Positions 8,827-18,718 are shown, counted from the first letter of the stretch. The stretch is DNA of 64,000 bases from Streptomyces sp. SCSIO 30461 (GCF_037023745.1 NZ_CP146101.1:1364001-1428000), one strand, 5' to 3'. A program made the numbers and translations. Notes: generated from the letters alone by a model not told the origin.

Positions 8827-10116
8827 ATGGCTGGAGGCGACTGGCAGCAGGATGTGCTGCGGGAGTTGAAGCATGACGGGCAGCAGAGCGGCGAGCTTGT
8901 CGAGCCGACGCAGACCGTGCGACTGGTGCGCGGAGTTGCGGGGGCCCCCGCAGTGATGCCCGTTGCGCCGCAGCCTGCTACTCCCGTGCCTTCCGCGTCG
9001 ACCCCTGATCCTCCTGCCGGCCAGCCTGTCCCTGTTCTGGCAGAGTTTGTCCAGCCGGGACCGAACGAGCCGGGCCAGAGCGTTGCCTCCACAACACCGG
9101 CACTCGATCCACGCACTTCGCCCGCCGCGCAGCCCCAGCCGCGTACGGCAACGCCTGCCCCCAGACCGGCTGCGCGCGACCCCCGGGTCCCGATGCCCAC
9201 TCCGGAGTCGTTGCCCACGGTCGATCCCCGCCTGGCCGGTGCTCTGTCGCGCCCGGTGCAGGGTGAGTCGGCGGCCCGCCGCACGGGCCGTTCCTTGCGC
9301 AAGCTGGTCTCCTCCGCGTCCCAGGAGGTTGTCGAGCAGACGCAGTTGGCCCGCGATGTGCAGCAGCCGGTCACGACCGGCCGGGTTATCGCGGTGACGT
9401 CGATCCGCGGTGGTGTGGGCAAGACGACCATTTCGGCGTTGCTGGCCCGGACATACAACCATTATCGGCATGACCCGGTGCTCGCTCTGGAGGCGGACGC
9501 CGCGCTCGGGACTCTGCCGGTGCGTCTTGGCGCGGAGACGGTGCGTTGGTCGTGCACGGATCTTGCAGGGATCCTTGAGCCGTCGATGCTGCTCACGGAC
9601 GTGACTGGCTATCTGGTGCCGGTGAGGGACGGGGGCTGGTTGTTGCCGGCCGGACAGGGGCGGATCGGTCCGCCGCTGGAGGTTGCGACGTATCTCAGCG
9701 TGAGCCTCGCCCTGCGCCGCTACTTCGGGGTGACGGTGGTGGACTGCGAGTCGCTGCCCGGAGAGGTGGCGCGCACCGCGATAGGCACCGCGCACTCCCG
9801 GGTGCTCGTGGTGCCGGCGACCGCGGAGGGCGTCGACGGAACCCGGCAGGTCCTCGACTGGCTGGCCCACCTGCCCGCGCCGACGCTCGCCCACACGGCG
9901 GTCGCCCTGTGTGAGAGCTCCCCGCACATCCGTCTCGATGTGAAGGCCGCTATGGGATATCTGCGCGAGACCGGGGTGTCCGTGGTGCACGTGCCCTATG
10001 ACAGGCATCTGGGCGCGGGCGGCCCGATTGTCAACTCGATGCTTTCGCAGGCCACGTCGCAGGCGGCCGTCCAACTGGCTGCCGAGGCTTTGCGGTTCGC
10101 GGTGAGGACGCCATGA
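8827..10116 (+). CDS. MinD/ParA-like ATPase of the type VII operon
   Basis: A 429-aa protein. The first 150 residues are Pro/Ala-rich and disordered. The rest is a MinD/ParA-type P-loop domain with the deviant Walker A SIRGGVGKTT (Lys199) and the sequence VVDCESLPG at Walker B. Such proteins resemble EspI of mycobacterial ESX loci, which is thought to modulate secretion with ATP level. ATG 8827 is chosen over TTG 8809 because GGAGGGG ends about 9 bases before it. It overlaps eccC by 4 bp. Confidence 0.8.
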   Translation: MAGGDWQQDVLRELKHDGQQSGELVEPTQTVRLVRGVAGAPAVMPVAPQPATPVPSASTPDPPAGQPVPVLAEFVQPGPNEPGQSVASTTPALDPRTSPAAQPQPRTATPAPRPAARDPRVPMPTPESLPTVDPRLAGALSRPVQGESAARRTGRSLRKLVSSASQEVVEQTQLARDVQQPVTTGRVIAVTSIRGGVGKTTISALLARTYNHYRHDPVLALEADAALGTLPVRLGAETVRWSCTDLAGILEPSMLLTDVTGYLVPVRDGGWLLPAGQGRIGPPLEVATYLSVSLALRRYFGVTVVDCESLPGEVARTAIGTAHSRVLVVPATAEGVDGTRQVLDWLAHLPAPTLAHTAVALCESSPHIRLDVKAAMGYLRETGVSVVHVPYDRHLGAGGPIVNSMLSQATSQAAVQLAAEALRFAVRTP

Positions 10117-13100
10117 CCCAGCAGCTCATGCACCGTCCGGCCCGCTCCACACGGCCGTCCCTTGCCGTGGTGGCGCGCACGATCGAGCCGCCGCCTAACC
10201 TGCCCGAGGGGAAGATCGGCACTCCGGCGACGGCGCTGCTGCCGATGGCCGGGGTGGTGGGTTCGGTCGTGATGATGACCGTGATCCGTAACAGTCAGTT
10301 CGCCGCGATCGGGGCGATCGTGCTGGTCTTTGCCCTGCTGGGTGCGGTGGCGCTGTTTGTTTCGCAGCGGGGTAAGGCGCAGCGGACCCGGCGTGCTCAG
10401 CGGGAGCGGTATCTGGAGTATCTCGAGGAGATGCGCGAGGAGCTGAGCGGCACCGAACGCGAACGGCGTGAGGAAGCCCGGTTGCTCAATCCCGCTCCGG
10501 CTGCTCTGTACGACATCGTGCGCGATGCGGCGCGGGTGTGGGAGCGGCGCCGTCTGGACGCGGACTTCCTCCAGGTGCGACTCGGCACGGGGCGGGTGCC
10601 GGTGCAGAGGTTGGAGATCGGGCAGAGTGGCGGGAGTGTTTTGACGCCGCCGGATCCGTTCATGCTGAACGAGGCTCGCGCGTTGCTCGCCCGCTACAGC
10701 GTGACCAGTGATTTCCCGTTGGCGGTGCCGTTGGACCGGGCGGGGAACGTCAGCATTATCGGCGAGGACCGGGAGGCCGTGCTGCGGGTCGCCCGCGCGC
10801 TGGTGGTCCAGACTGCCGCGCTGCACGCCCCTGGCGATGTCGCCCTGGCCCTCGGCGTCGCGGGCGACAGGATTCAGGACTGGCAGTGGGCGAAGTGGCT
10901 CCCGCACGTGCTGGATCCGGATCAGTTGGACGGGCCGTCCCCTGCGCGGCGGATCGCGCCGAGCATGGATCAGTTGGCCGACCTGCTCGGCGCGGATTTG
11001 AAGCGTCGTGCCTCCTACGCCGCCGAGGTGCGTCGCGGGCTGTCGGACCAGCGGGCCCTGAAACTGACCGACCGGCTCCTCGTCATCAGCGACGAGCACG
11101 GCCACACGGCGATGGAACTGCCGCGCCCGGATGCGGCCGTGGGGCTGGCCGACATGGGGGTCACCGTGCTGCACCTGCTTCAGCAGCAGGTGCACGAGCC
11201 GGATGAGGTCTCGGTACGCATCACCGTCGACGGTGACCGCGTACGAGTGGAGGACTTGCGTTCCCCGGCCGGTGTGGAGGCTTACGGCACCGTGGACGAG
11301 GTGAGCATCCCCGGCGCGGAAGGTCTGGCCCGCATGCTCGCCCCGCTCAGGTTGTCGGCCGAGTCGGTTGAGGACGGCACCCCTGTCTCCGGGCCGGTGG
11401 ACTTCCCAGGTCTGCTGCATATCGACGATCCGGCTGCTCTGGACCTGGAGAGGCTGTGGGCGCAGCGGGCTGAGCGTGACTTCCTGCGTGTCCCGATCGG
11501 TGTGGATGACCATCACAAGCCCGTGCTGCTGGACTTGAAGGAGTCCTCCGAGCTGGGCATGGGCCCGCACGGGCTGTGCGTGGGGGCGACCGGCTCGGGC
11601 AAGAGCGAGTTGCTGCGCACCCTGGTCCTGGCCCTGACCGCCACGCACGCTCCGCACGATCTGGCGCTGGTGCTGGTCGACTACAAGGGCGGCGCCACCT
11701 TCGCGCCCTTCACCCGTCTCCCGCACGTCGCCGGAATGATCACCAACCTGGAGAACCAGGCCGGTCTGGTCGAGCGCGTGCACACCAGCCTGGCCGGGGA
11801 GGTCAAGCGCCGCCAGCAGGTCCTCAAGGACGCGGGCGACGTCGCGGACATCGGCCACTACGTCGCCTTGCGCGAGCAGAAGCCCGAGCTGGGCCTGGAA
11901 CCTTTGCCGCATCTGTTCGTGGTGATTGACGAGTTCGGTGAACTGCTCACCGCCAAGCCGGACTTCATCGACCTGTTCCTGTCCATCGGCCGTATCGGGC
12001 GGTCGATCGGGGTGCATCTGCTGCTGTCCAGCCAGCGTATCGAGGCCGGCAAGCTCAAGGGCCTGGAGACCTACCTGTCCTACCGTCTCGGGCTGCGCAC
12101 CTTCTCCGCGGACGAGTCGCGCACGGTTCTGGACACCACCGACGCGTTCAGCCTGCCGCCGCTGCCCGGCTTCGGCTATCTCAAGGTCGACACCTCCACA
12201 TACGAACGCTTCAAGGCCGGCTATGTCTCCGGCGCCTACCGTGGCCCCGCCCTGCGCGAGAAGCCCAAGGACGAACCCTTGGCCTGGCCCTATCCGACCT
12301 TCAACACCCTCGGCGGCGCCCCCGAGACGACCGTCTCCGACGCACCGGTGATGCGGGAGCGGGAGACAGGCCCCAGCGTGATGTCCGTCATGGTCGACCA
12401 ACTGTGCGCGGCTGCATGCCCGGTGCGGAGGATTTGGCTGCCGCCGCTCTCCACGGTGATCAGTCTCGACCAGGTGGCGGGCCCCCTCGATGTGTCTGCG
12501 CGCGGACTGCACCTGGCTCAGCGGCCCGGGCCGCTCAAGGTCCCACTTGGCATCCTGGATGATCCGGCCGTACAGCGGCAGAGTGTGTGGAGTCTGGATC
12601 TGACGGTCTCCGGCGGCCATGTAGCGCTCATCGGTGGGCCGCAGTCCGGCAAGACCACCAGCCTGCGTACCCTGGCCCTCTCGCTAGCCCTGACGCATAC
12701 GCCGCGCGATGTCGCCCTGTACGGGCTCGACCTGGCCGGCGGCGGCCTCGCCACGCTCGCCAAACTGCCGCACGTGGGCGGCATCGCCGGCCGCGCCGAC
12801 CACGAGCGCGCCGCCCGCACCGTCGCCGAGGTCCGCGCCATGCTGGGCGAGCGCGAGGAGCTCTTCCGCACCCACGGCATCGACTCACCTGAGCAACTGC
12901 GCCACCTGCGCTCACAGGGCAGGCTTGCGGAACTGGCCGCCACCGACGTCGTGCTGCTCATTGACGGTTTCGGTGCCCTGCGCGACGAATTCGCCGATCT
13001 CGAGGACGACATCAACGACCTCCTCAAGCGCGGCGGAGGCTATGGCGTCCACGTGGTCGCCGGCATGCTCCGCTGGAACGACGTCCGCATCGCCACCCAG

Positions 13101-14120
13101 GCGATGTTCGGCACCCGCGTCGAACTACGCCTGAACGACCCAGGCGACTCGGCCATCGACCGTAAACTCTCCGAAACTCTCCACCCGGACGAGCCCGGCC
13201 GCATCCTCACCGACAAGAAGCTCTTCGCCCACGTGGCCCTGCCCCGCATCGACGGCCGTACCACCACCGGCGACCTGGCCGCGGCCGTGGAAGAGGCGAC
13301 GGCGTCCGTGCGCGCATCCTGGCACGGCGACCTCGCCGCCCCGGTACGTGTCCTGCCCACCCGACTGCCCGCCGACAAACTCCCCGGCCCGGCAGCCGAA
13401 CCACGGCTCATCCCGATCGGCGTCGACCAGGACGCCATAGCCCCCGTCAACCTCGACCTGTTCGGCGCCGACCAGCACCTGCTGATCCTCGGCGACAGCG
13501 AATGCGGCAAGACCAACCTGCTCAAGCTGATCGTCGACCAGCTCACCGCCCGATACACCGACGAGGAACTGGTCTTCGGCGTCTTCGACCCACGCCGAGG
13601 CTTGCGCGGCCTGGTCCCAGAGCCCTACCGCGGCGGCTACGCCTACAACACCAACCTCGCAAACGCCCTGGCCACCGGCATCGCCACCGAACTGGGCAAG
13701 CGCATGCCGGACGAGAGCGTCAACCACGACACCCTCACCGACCTCTCGATCGCCTTCACCGGGCCGCGCATCGTCATCCTCATCGACGACTACGACATCC
13801 TCACCACCACCGGCCAACAACCCCTTGGGCCCTTCCTGCCCTACATCTCCTCCGCCCCGGACATCGGCCTGCACTTCGTCATCGCCCGCCGCGTCGCCGG
13901 CCTGTCACGTGCCCTGCACGAACCCATGCTCACCACGCTGCGGGAATCCGGTACCACCGCCCTGGTCATGACCGGCGAGCGCACCGAGGGACAGCTCTTC
14001 CCCGGCCTGTACGCCTCCCCACAGCCGCCCGGCCGCGGCACCCTGGTCCGCCGCGGACGACGCCACCAGCTCATCCAGACCGCCCTCGCCCCACAGACGC
14101 AGGAAGTGCCGGGACCATGA
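10113..14120 (+). CDS. eccC: EccC type VII secretion ATPase (FtsK/SpoIIIE triple domain)
   Basis: A 1335-aa motor with two membrane helices near residues 45-90 and three FtsK/SpoIIIE ATPase domains. Walker A motifs are GATGSGKSEL (Lys497), GGPQSGKTTS (Lys847) and GDSECGKTNL (Lys1133). Walker B-like segments are LFVVIDEFGELL in the first domain, VVLLIDGF in the second and IVILIDDYD in the third. EccC recognises WXG100 export signals and powers translocation. This is the single-chain form, not split into EccCa/EccCb. ATG 10113 overlaps the preceding stop, and its own stop overlaps the DUF6177 start. Confidence 0.93.
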   Translation: MTQQLMHRPARSTRPSLAVVARTIEPPPNLPEGKIGTPATALLPMAGVVGSVVMMTVIRNSQFAAIGAIVLVFALLGAVALFVSQRGKAQRTRRAQRERYLEYLEEMREELSGTERERREEARLLNPAPAALYDIVRDAARVWERRRLDADFLQVRLGTGRVPVQRLEIGQSGGSVLTPPDPFMLNEARALLARYSVTSDFPLAVPLDRAGNVSIIGEDREAVLRVARALVVQTAALHAPGDVALALGVAGDRIQDWQWAKWLPHVLDPDQLDGPSPARRIAPSMDQLADLLGADLKRRASYAAEVRRGLSDQRALKLTDRLLVISDEHGHTAMELPRPDAAVGLADMGVTVLHLLQQQVHEPDEVSVRITVDGDRVRVEDLRSPAGVEAYGTVDEVSIPGAEGLARMLAPLRLSAESVEDGTPVSGPVDFPGLLHIDDPAALDLERLWAQRAERDFLRVPIGVDDHHKPVLLDLKESSELGMGPHGLCVGATGSGKSELLRTLVLALTATHAPHDLALVLVDYKGGATFAPFTRLPHVAGMITNLENQAGLVERVHTSLAGEVKRRQQVLKDAGDVADIGHYVALREQKPELGLEPLPHLFVVIDEFGELLTAKPDFIDLFLSIGRIGRSIGVHLLLSSQRIEAGKLKGLETYLSYRLGLRTFSADESRTVLDTTDAFSLPPLPGFGYLKVDTSTYERFKAGYVSGAYRGPALREKPKDEPLAWPYPTFNTLGGAPETTVSDAPVMRERETGPSVMSVMVDQLCAAACPVRRIWLPPLSTVISLDQVAGPLDVSARGLHLAQRPGPLKVPLGILDDPAVQRQSVWSLDLTVSGGHVALIGGPQSGKTTSLRTLALSLALTHTPRDVALYGLDLAGGGLATLAKLPHVGGIAGRADHERAARTVAEVRAMLGEREELFRTHGIDSPEQLRHLRSQGRLAELAATDVVLLIDGFGALRDEFADLEDDINDLLKRGGGYGVHVVAGMLRWNDVRIATQAMFGTRVELRLNDPGDSAIDRKLSETLHPDEPGRILTDKKLFAHVALPRIDGRTTTGDLAAAVEEATASVRASWHGDLAAPVRVLPTRLPADKLPGPAAEPRLIPIGVDQDAIAPVNLDLFGADQHLLILGDSECGKTNLLKLIVDQLTARYTDEELVFGVFDPRRGLRGLVPEPYRGGYAYNTNLANALATGIATELGKRMPDESVNHDTLTDLSIAFTGPRIVILIDDYDILTTTGQQPLGPFLPYISSAPDIGLHFVIARRVAGLSRALHEPMLTTLRESGTTALVMTGERTEGQLFPGLYASPQPPGRGTLVRRGRRHQLIQTALAPQTQEVPGP

Positions 14121-15535
14121 CCAAGGCCATCGTCGCCCTCACCGAGAAGATGCCCGACCCCATGACGATGCTCATGGGCCTGTACGCGGGCGGCCCCGAC
14201 CTCGAAGCCGAGGCCCTCCACGACGGTGCGCTCGTCCATCTGAGCACCCCCGCCGGGCGCCCCCTGCTCTCGGTGGACGCGCCCATACTGGTCCACGTCC
14301 ACGGCGAAACGGCCCGTCTGCTGGGCGGCGACACCGCCCTGCCGGACGCGCCGGTGTGGTGGACCGAAGTCCGCGCCTCCGCCGCCGTGCCCGAGGCGGC
14401 ACGCCTGGCCGCCTCCATCGCCGGCCGCCTCAACGCCCTTCGCGGGGGTACTACCTGGCCGCCCGGCACGGCAACCGTGGACGCCGTCGAGCTAACCGAG
14501 GAAGCCGCCACCGCCGCCGTCGCGGCCTCCGATGAAGCGCAGTTGTCCGTCGACGTCCTCACCGAGCAGGCAGCGGTCCTCATCGACGACCGCCCCATCA
14601 TCGCCATGACCACCCACCTGACCGACGTACTGCGCCGAGCAGCCGAGACAGAACTCGCCCTGCAGATCGTCACCCAGCCTGGCACCCGCCTCACCCTGCC
14701 CACCCGCACAGCACTCGGCGGACACCCCAACCGCTGGATCATCCGCGACGAGCGGTGCGGCTACTACGACGGCCTGTCCGGTGCCGTCCTGCACTGGCAG
14801 AACGGCTCCTTCACCCCCCTGCGCACACCGGACGGCGAAGCCCAGCTCGCCGACGCCTTCAAGACCGGCGATACGACAACCCACGGCGAGCAACAGCTCT
14901 TGCTCTCCCTGCGCACCCGCCACCCGGCCGACGCCGACCTCACCCTCGGCGGCGCAATCGAAACCTGCTGGCAGACCCTCACCGGACAGCCCCCGGCCGG
15001 CTGGGGCGCCGCCGAACCCATCAACCTCCCCTGGTCACCACGCCAACTGACCGAACTCGCACGCGACCGCGCCCCCAGACCCACCTGGCTCACCACGGTC
15101 GGCCACCCCGCCCGGCCCGCCCTCGCCACCCTCACCATCCGCAGCACCACGGCCGGAATCCAAGAGGAAGCCACCCTCGCCTTCGGCTACAGCCCCGACG
15201 AGAGCGTGCCCCTGGACGCCATCGAACCTCTCGCCGCCACCCTTGCCGCCGAAGGCGGCCTGGTCAGCCTGATGACCACCCTCCGCCCCGGCCGACGCGA
15301 CCTCACCACGCCACCCCACCTGCAAGCCCCACCCATCCCGGTGTCCCTCACCGTCGGCGCGGACGACATCCACGACATCGGCCTCGAATACGCCACCCGA
15401 CCGCCGCTGACCACCAAACCCACCCAACTCGGCCTCCACCCCCGACCGGCCGTGCACTACTCACTGAGCGACGGAACCGACCCCAACACCTGGCAGAACT
15501 TCGAGACACTGCTGCGACACCTCAAAGCAAGATGA
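14117..15535 (+). CDS. DUF6177 family protein, type VII operon
   Basis: A 472-aa protein beginning TKAIVALTEKMPDPMTM, with LMGLYAGGPDL and PVWWTEVRAS. It matches my memory of DUF6177, a family next to eccC in Streptomyces type VII loci. No membrane segment or catalytic motif is obvious. The frame is open upstream to 13502, but that part is a shadow of eccC; ATG 14117 in an ATGA overlap with the eccC stop is the natural start. It is the last gene before the operon terminator. Its function is unknown. Confidence 0.75.
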   Translation: MTKAIVALTEKMPDPMTMLMGLYAGGPDLEAEALHDGALVHLSTPAGRPLLSVDAPILVHVHGETARLLGGDTALPDAPVWWTEVRASAAVPEAARLAASIAGRLNALRGGTTWPPGTATVDAVELTEEAATAAVAASDEAQLSVDVLTEQAAVLIDDRPIIAMTTHLTDVLRRAAETELALQIVTQPGTRLTLPTRTALGGHPNRWIIRDERCGYYDGLSGAVLHWQNGSFTPLRTPDGEAQLADAFKTGDTTTHGEQQLLLSLRTRHPADADLTLGGAIETCWQTLTGQPPAGWGAAEPINLPWSPRQLTELARDRAPRPTWLTTVGHPARPALATLTIRSTTAGIQEEATLAFGYSPDESVPLDAIEPLAATLAAEGGLVSLMTTLRPGRRDLTTPPHLQAPPIPVSLTVGADDIHDIGLEYATRPPLTTKPTQLGLHPRPAVHYSLSDGTDPNTWQNFETLLRHLKAR

Positions 15536-15613
15536 CCGACCGGGCCACCAGGCCCGTCCCCAGCACAGCGCAAGCACGCGAGGCGGCCCCTGCGGTGCGG
15601 AAGACTCGAACAG

Positions 15614-15656
15614 CAGCCGGGCTGGTTCTCAAGTGTCGTGGGAACCAGCCCGGCTG
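15614..15656. terminator. Bidirectional terminator hairpin
   Basis: CAGCCGGGCTGGTTC (15614-15628) and GAACCAGCCCGGCTG (15642-15656) form a perfect 15-bp stem with a 13-base loop. It lies between the convergent type VII operon and the winged-helix gene and can serve both. Confidence 0.85.
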
Positions 15657-15670
15657 CGCTGTCTCGATGG

Positions 15671-16546
15671 CTATGCGTCGGTCTGCGGCGCCGTCAGGCG
15701 GTAGGTGCGAGGCCGGTCGCTCACCTGCTCGGCGATGCCCTGCTTGACCAACTTCTCCAGAGCGTTGGCAATGGCGCCAGAGGACTTCTCGATCACACGG
15801 CTGACGCGCGTGGCAGTGAACTCCTCGCCGGGGTGCGCTGTGAGGTGGGCGATGACCATCTGCCTCAGTGCGCCGGGGGCGAGCCGCTTCTTGCCACCCG
15901 GCACTGCACTCGCCTCCTCCGATGTCGCCGTCAACCGCGCCGGGCCGGTCGGCGAGACGGGGGAGCCATCGGCAGCTGCGGCGTCGTTGTCCTGCGCGTG
16001 ATGTGTGTCGTCGCCCCCGCTCCCGTCTTCGCCGCGCTCGGATTCCCGTGATGCTTCGGTCTGCGGGACGGCTGCATCCGCGTTGCCGTCGTCTGGCGCT
16101 GCGGGGGTAGCTGATGCGGTGTCGGCGCCAGCAGCTCGCTCAGGGTCTGCGCTGCCGCCGTCCGGTTCGGGGCTGTGCAGGTCCGGAACATCTGTGATGT
16201 CGCTATCCGGCTGGCCGCTTACGGCTTCCGGATGGCCTGGAGCCTCGAAGCCGGTCTCAGGTGTGGGCGCGGCGCGCCAGTGGTCGGGGGTGCGGCGGGG
16301 GCCATCGTGGCCGCCGGGGATGCGGACGGCCAAGCCGTGTTCTTCCAGGGTGACCAGGGCCTTGCCAGTGGTGGAGCGGCCCAGGCCGCTGGTGAGCGCG
16401 AGCCCGGCGGCCGTGGCCGTGTCGCCGTCAGCGAGGTTGACCAGTTCGGCGTAGACGGCGGCGGGTGCGCCCGTCAGCCCGCCCAGCGGCTCGGGGCCGG
16501 GGACGGCGCGCAGTGCACGTGTTTCGGCGGTCATGGCTTCGGACAT
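15671..16546 (-). CDS. Two-domain winged-helix protein, probable regulator
   Basis: A 291-aa protein with a winged-helix-like domain at each end. The N-terminal one is near residues 20-90 (GAPAAVYAELVNLADGDT, GLGRSTTGKALVTLEEHGL). The C-terminal one covers the last 75 residues (FTATRVSRVIEKSSGAIANA, LEKLVKQGIAEQV). An acidic Asp/Ala/Glu-rich linker separates them. ATG 16546 is preferred over the longer frame, which reaches 16759 through low-complexity sequence; GAGG lies upstream. It is the last gene of the conjugation block and may regulate transfer or copy number, which is inferred. Confidence 0.7.
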   Translation of the reverse strand: MSEAMTAETRALRAVPGPEPLGGLTGAPAAVYAELVNLADGDTATAAGLALTSGLGRSTTGKALVTLEEHGLAVRIPGGHDGPRRTPDHWRAAPTPETGFEAPGHPEAVSGQPDSDITDVPDLHSPEPDGGSADPERAAGADTASATPAAPDDGNADAAVPQTEASRESERGEDGSGGDDTHHAQDNDAAAADGSPVSPTGPARLTATSEEASAVPGGKKRLAPGALRQMVIAHLTAHPGEEFTATRVSRVIEKSSGAIANALEKLVKQGIAEQVSDRPRTYRLTAPQTDA

Positions 16547-16913
16547 GAGGGAACCTCGATCTCCGTCGGATTCGGGTGGGAGAGGGTCCCCGGCCGGGGG
16601 CGGCCCGCACGGGTGCGGGCCGTAGGCGTACGCCGGGCGCGTGCGCATCACGTGTTTCCCGGGCGGACATGACCGTGGCGCGGTGGGGTTCACGGATTCC
16701 CGTGGCCCATCCGGTATCTCGGCCACGACCATGGACGCTCCACTCCGCCGCGAAGTCAAGCCCGCCGCTCGCGCGCGGATCGAAGCAGATCAGAGCGGTC
16801 GTACGACTCGTCGCGCGTGTGCGATGGGCCGATCGGTGAGCGGCGTACGAAGGTCCCTCCGGCTGCGGGTCCGATCACGTCGCGGGATGGGCATGGATTG
16901 GGTGGTGGGCGGT
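16547..16913. other. Intergenic region with inverted repeat
   Basis: No convincing gene is seen. It contains a 10-bp perfect inverted repeat with a 2-base loop at 16601-16622 (CGGCCCGCAC / GTGCGGGCCG). The repeat could be an operator or an attenuator upstream of the winged-helix gene. A promoter for that gene is expected here but no clear -35/-10 pair stands out. Confidence 0.5.
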
Positions 16914-17783
16914 TCAATCGGCGGCGGGTGGAGCGTCGTTGTCCCGGGCAAGGAGGCGTTCGCGGATCCGGCGGGCACGTCGCGGACCGATGCGCAGATC
17001 GGTGCGGAGCCGCCAGACGCTGACCGGGTTTCCGGTAGCAGCGCGTGCCACTGTGTTCAGGGCTACCGCGCGTGGCCATACGTCGGGGTCTGTGGCCGTC
17101 TCGCCGATCGGGGGAGCGGGCGCCAGTGCGTGGTGACAGGGGGTGTCGTCGCTGACCGTCTCGAGGGGTCGGCTTGAGCCAAGGCCGGTGGCGTGGACGT
17201 TGTTCCAGACGGGTGTGTGGTCGGTTTTGTCTGGGGGGAGCCCGCTCGACGGATCGGGACGGTCGGTGCCGACCTGGGGCGATCGGGGTTCGCTGAGCGT
17301 GGGCAGGGGGTGTTGTCCGAGGGCCTGGGTGGTGGCGATTCGTTCCATGAGTTCGGTGACGGTCCGTCGGTAGGCGGCGATCGTTTCCGTCAGGGCGATC
17401 AGGAGCAGGGCGGGGGTGAGGTGCAGCAGGACGGCTGCCGGATCGGCCCTTCGGGGCCAGCCGATCTGTCCGTCGGGCCACAGGCTTGTCCAGGAGTTCA
17501 TGAGCGCTGCGGTGCATCCGGCGCCCCATCGCAGAGCGGTCGACCAGGCCGGTGGGCGGATCCCCCAGGAGGCCAGGCGTGCGTCCACGTACAGGACGCC
17601 GGCGAGCGCGGTGCCGATCATGGGGTCGAGGAGGACGGCGATGGGCAGGGGGACGTCCCGGCTGGTGGCGAAGCGGGTGACGTTGACCGTGGTGAAGACC
17701 AGGGCGAGGACGGCGACCGCGCACAGCACCCGGGTCATGGTGCGCAGCAGGGCGATTGCCTCTTGGCCTGGGATCTGCTTCAT
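16914..17783 (-). CDS. DUF2637 membrane protein
   Basis: A 289-aa protein. The N-terminal 150 residues contain four hydrophobic helices (CAVAVLALVFTTVNVT; PIAVLLDPMIGTALAGVLYV; around WSTALRWGAGCTAAL; LLHLTPALLLIALTETIAAY), the DUF2637 pattern. The rest is a soluble tail ending in an HTH-like VSVWRLRTDLRIGPRRARRI stretch. DUF2637 proteins are frequent on actinomycete plasmids and conjugative elements, where a role in spreading or transfer has been suspected. It overlaps the hydrolase gene by 4 bp and so belongs to the tra operon. Confidence 0.75.
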   Translation of the reverse strand: MKQIPGQEAIALLRTMTRVLCAVAVLALVFTTVNVTRFATSRDVPLPIAVLLDPMIGTALAGVLYVDARLASWGIRPPAWSTALRWGAGCTAALMNSWTSLWPDGQIGWPRRADPAAVLLHLTPALLLIALTETIAAYRRTVTELMERIATTQALGQHPLPTLSEPRSPQVGTDRPDPSSGLPPDKTDHTPVWNNVHATGLGSSRPLETVSDDTPCHHALAPAPPIGETATDPDVWPRAVALNTVARAATGNPVSVWRLRTDLRIGPRRARRIRERLLARDNDAPPAAD

Positions 17784-18718
17784 CGGGCGCCCCCTGCTCG
17801 CATGGAAGGTCGTGTCGCGCCTTGAAAGGAAGGGGAGTCGGCGCGGGCGGGACTTTCGCGTACGACAGTTCCTGGACGCGGGGCGTCGATGGCCTGGCCG
17901 CCTCCGGTGTAGATCGAGACATGGGTGATGCTGCGGGGCCCGGTACCGAAGAACAGCAGGTCACCGGGAGCCAGTTGCGTGCCCCTGGAGACGTGGGGGC
18001 CAGCGTCGTACTGGGCCTGGGCGACGCGGGGAATCCGGATGCCTGCCGCACGGTAGGCGGCCTGGGTCAGGCCGGAGCAGTCGAAGCCGCCGTCAGCGGG
18101 ACCGTTGCCACCCCACACGTAGGCGGTGCCGAGTTGGGCGCGGGCGAAGGAAACGGCCTCGGCCGCGGCGCCGGCCGGGGCATGAGTGGCCGCCGCGTAC
18201 CCGTCGGAGATCCGGAGCACCTGGTTCACGTAGGCGTCATCGTGGTTGTAGTGCCAGATCGCGCGCCGCAGGTTCCTGCCGTTCTTCGCACCGTTGGCGC
18301 ACAGCAGCCGGGCGGCGGCGTAGACGGCGTCGACCGGGTCCCACGGAGTGGGTGGCTTCTTGCCGCCAGGCGGTACGGGATAGGCGTACGCCTTGAAGGT
18401 GGATGGGAGGAACTGCATCGGCCCCACCGCTCCCGCCGAGGACACCATGGTGGGGTGGCGTGCGTGGTTGGTCTCGACCTTGCCGATCGCGGCGAGGACT
18501 GTCCAGGACAGGCCAGGGCACTGAGGGGCGGCGCGCTGATAGAGGGCGAGCATGCGCGCGGGGATGTCCGTGCGTGCATACCTACTCGGCGGGGCCGCCG
18601 TGCCGCCGGCCGAGGACAGTCCGCCCAGCAGCGCGGCGACGATGAAGACGGCCAGCAGGGGCAGGGCGAGGATCGTGCAGCCGATGCCTCCGACGGCCTT
18701 GGCGAACAGGGAGCTCAC
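17780..18718 (-). CDS. Conjugation cell-wall hydrolase, SLT plus NlpC/P60 domains
   Basis: A 312-aa exported enzyme. A membrane anchor (about residues 11-35) is followed by a soluble lytic transglycosylase domain with catalytic Glu in AAIGKVETNH and the GAVGPMQFLPSTF block. An NlpC/P60 endopeptidase domain follows, with Cys in GGFDCSGLTQ and His in SITHVSIYTG. Together they cut glycan strands and peptide stems, opening the peptidoglycan for the transfer channel, the job of VirB1-like proteins. The GTG start overlaps the replication-relaxation stop. Confidence 0.88.
   Translation of the reverse strand: MSSLFAKAVGGIGCTILALPLLAVFIVAALLGGLSSAGGTAAPPSRYARTDIPARMLALYQRAAPQCPGLSWTVLAAIGKVETNHARHPTMVSSAGAVGPMQFLPSTFKAYAYPVPPGGKKPPTPWDPVDAVYAAARLLCANGAKNGRNLRRAIWHYNHDDAYVNQVLRISDGYAAATHAPAGAAAEAVSFARAQLGTAYVWGGNGPADGGFDCSGLTQAAYRAAGIRIPRVAQAQYDAGPHVSRGTQLAPGDLLFFGTGPRSITHVSIYTGGGQAIDAPRPGTVVRESPARADSPSFQGATRPSMRAGGAR

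Noticed and set aside
7315..10074. 919-codon minus-strand open frame opposite EccD and the MinD-like gene
   Set aside because: Arg/His/Pro-rich composition typical of antisense frames in high-GC DNA; the plus-strand genes have clear family motifs.
9996..12620. 874-codon minus-strand open frame opposite eccC
   Set aside because: Antisense shadow of the FtsK/SpoIIIE ATPase; no start site or family resemblance.
13502..14116. Extended N-terminus for the DUF6177 gene
   Set aside because: The upstream part is the +1 frame of eccC, Arg/His-rich; ATG 14117 sits in a normal ATGA overlap.
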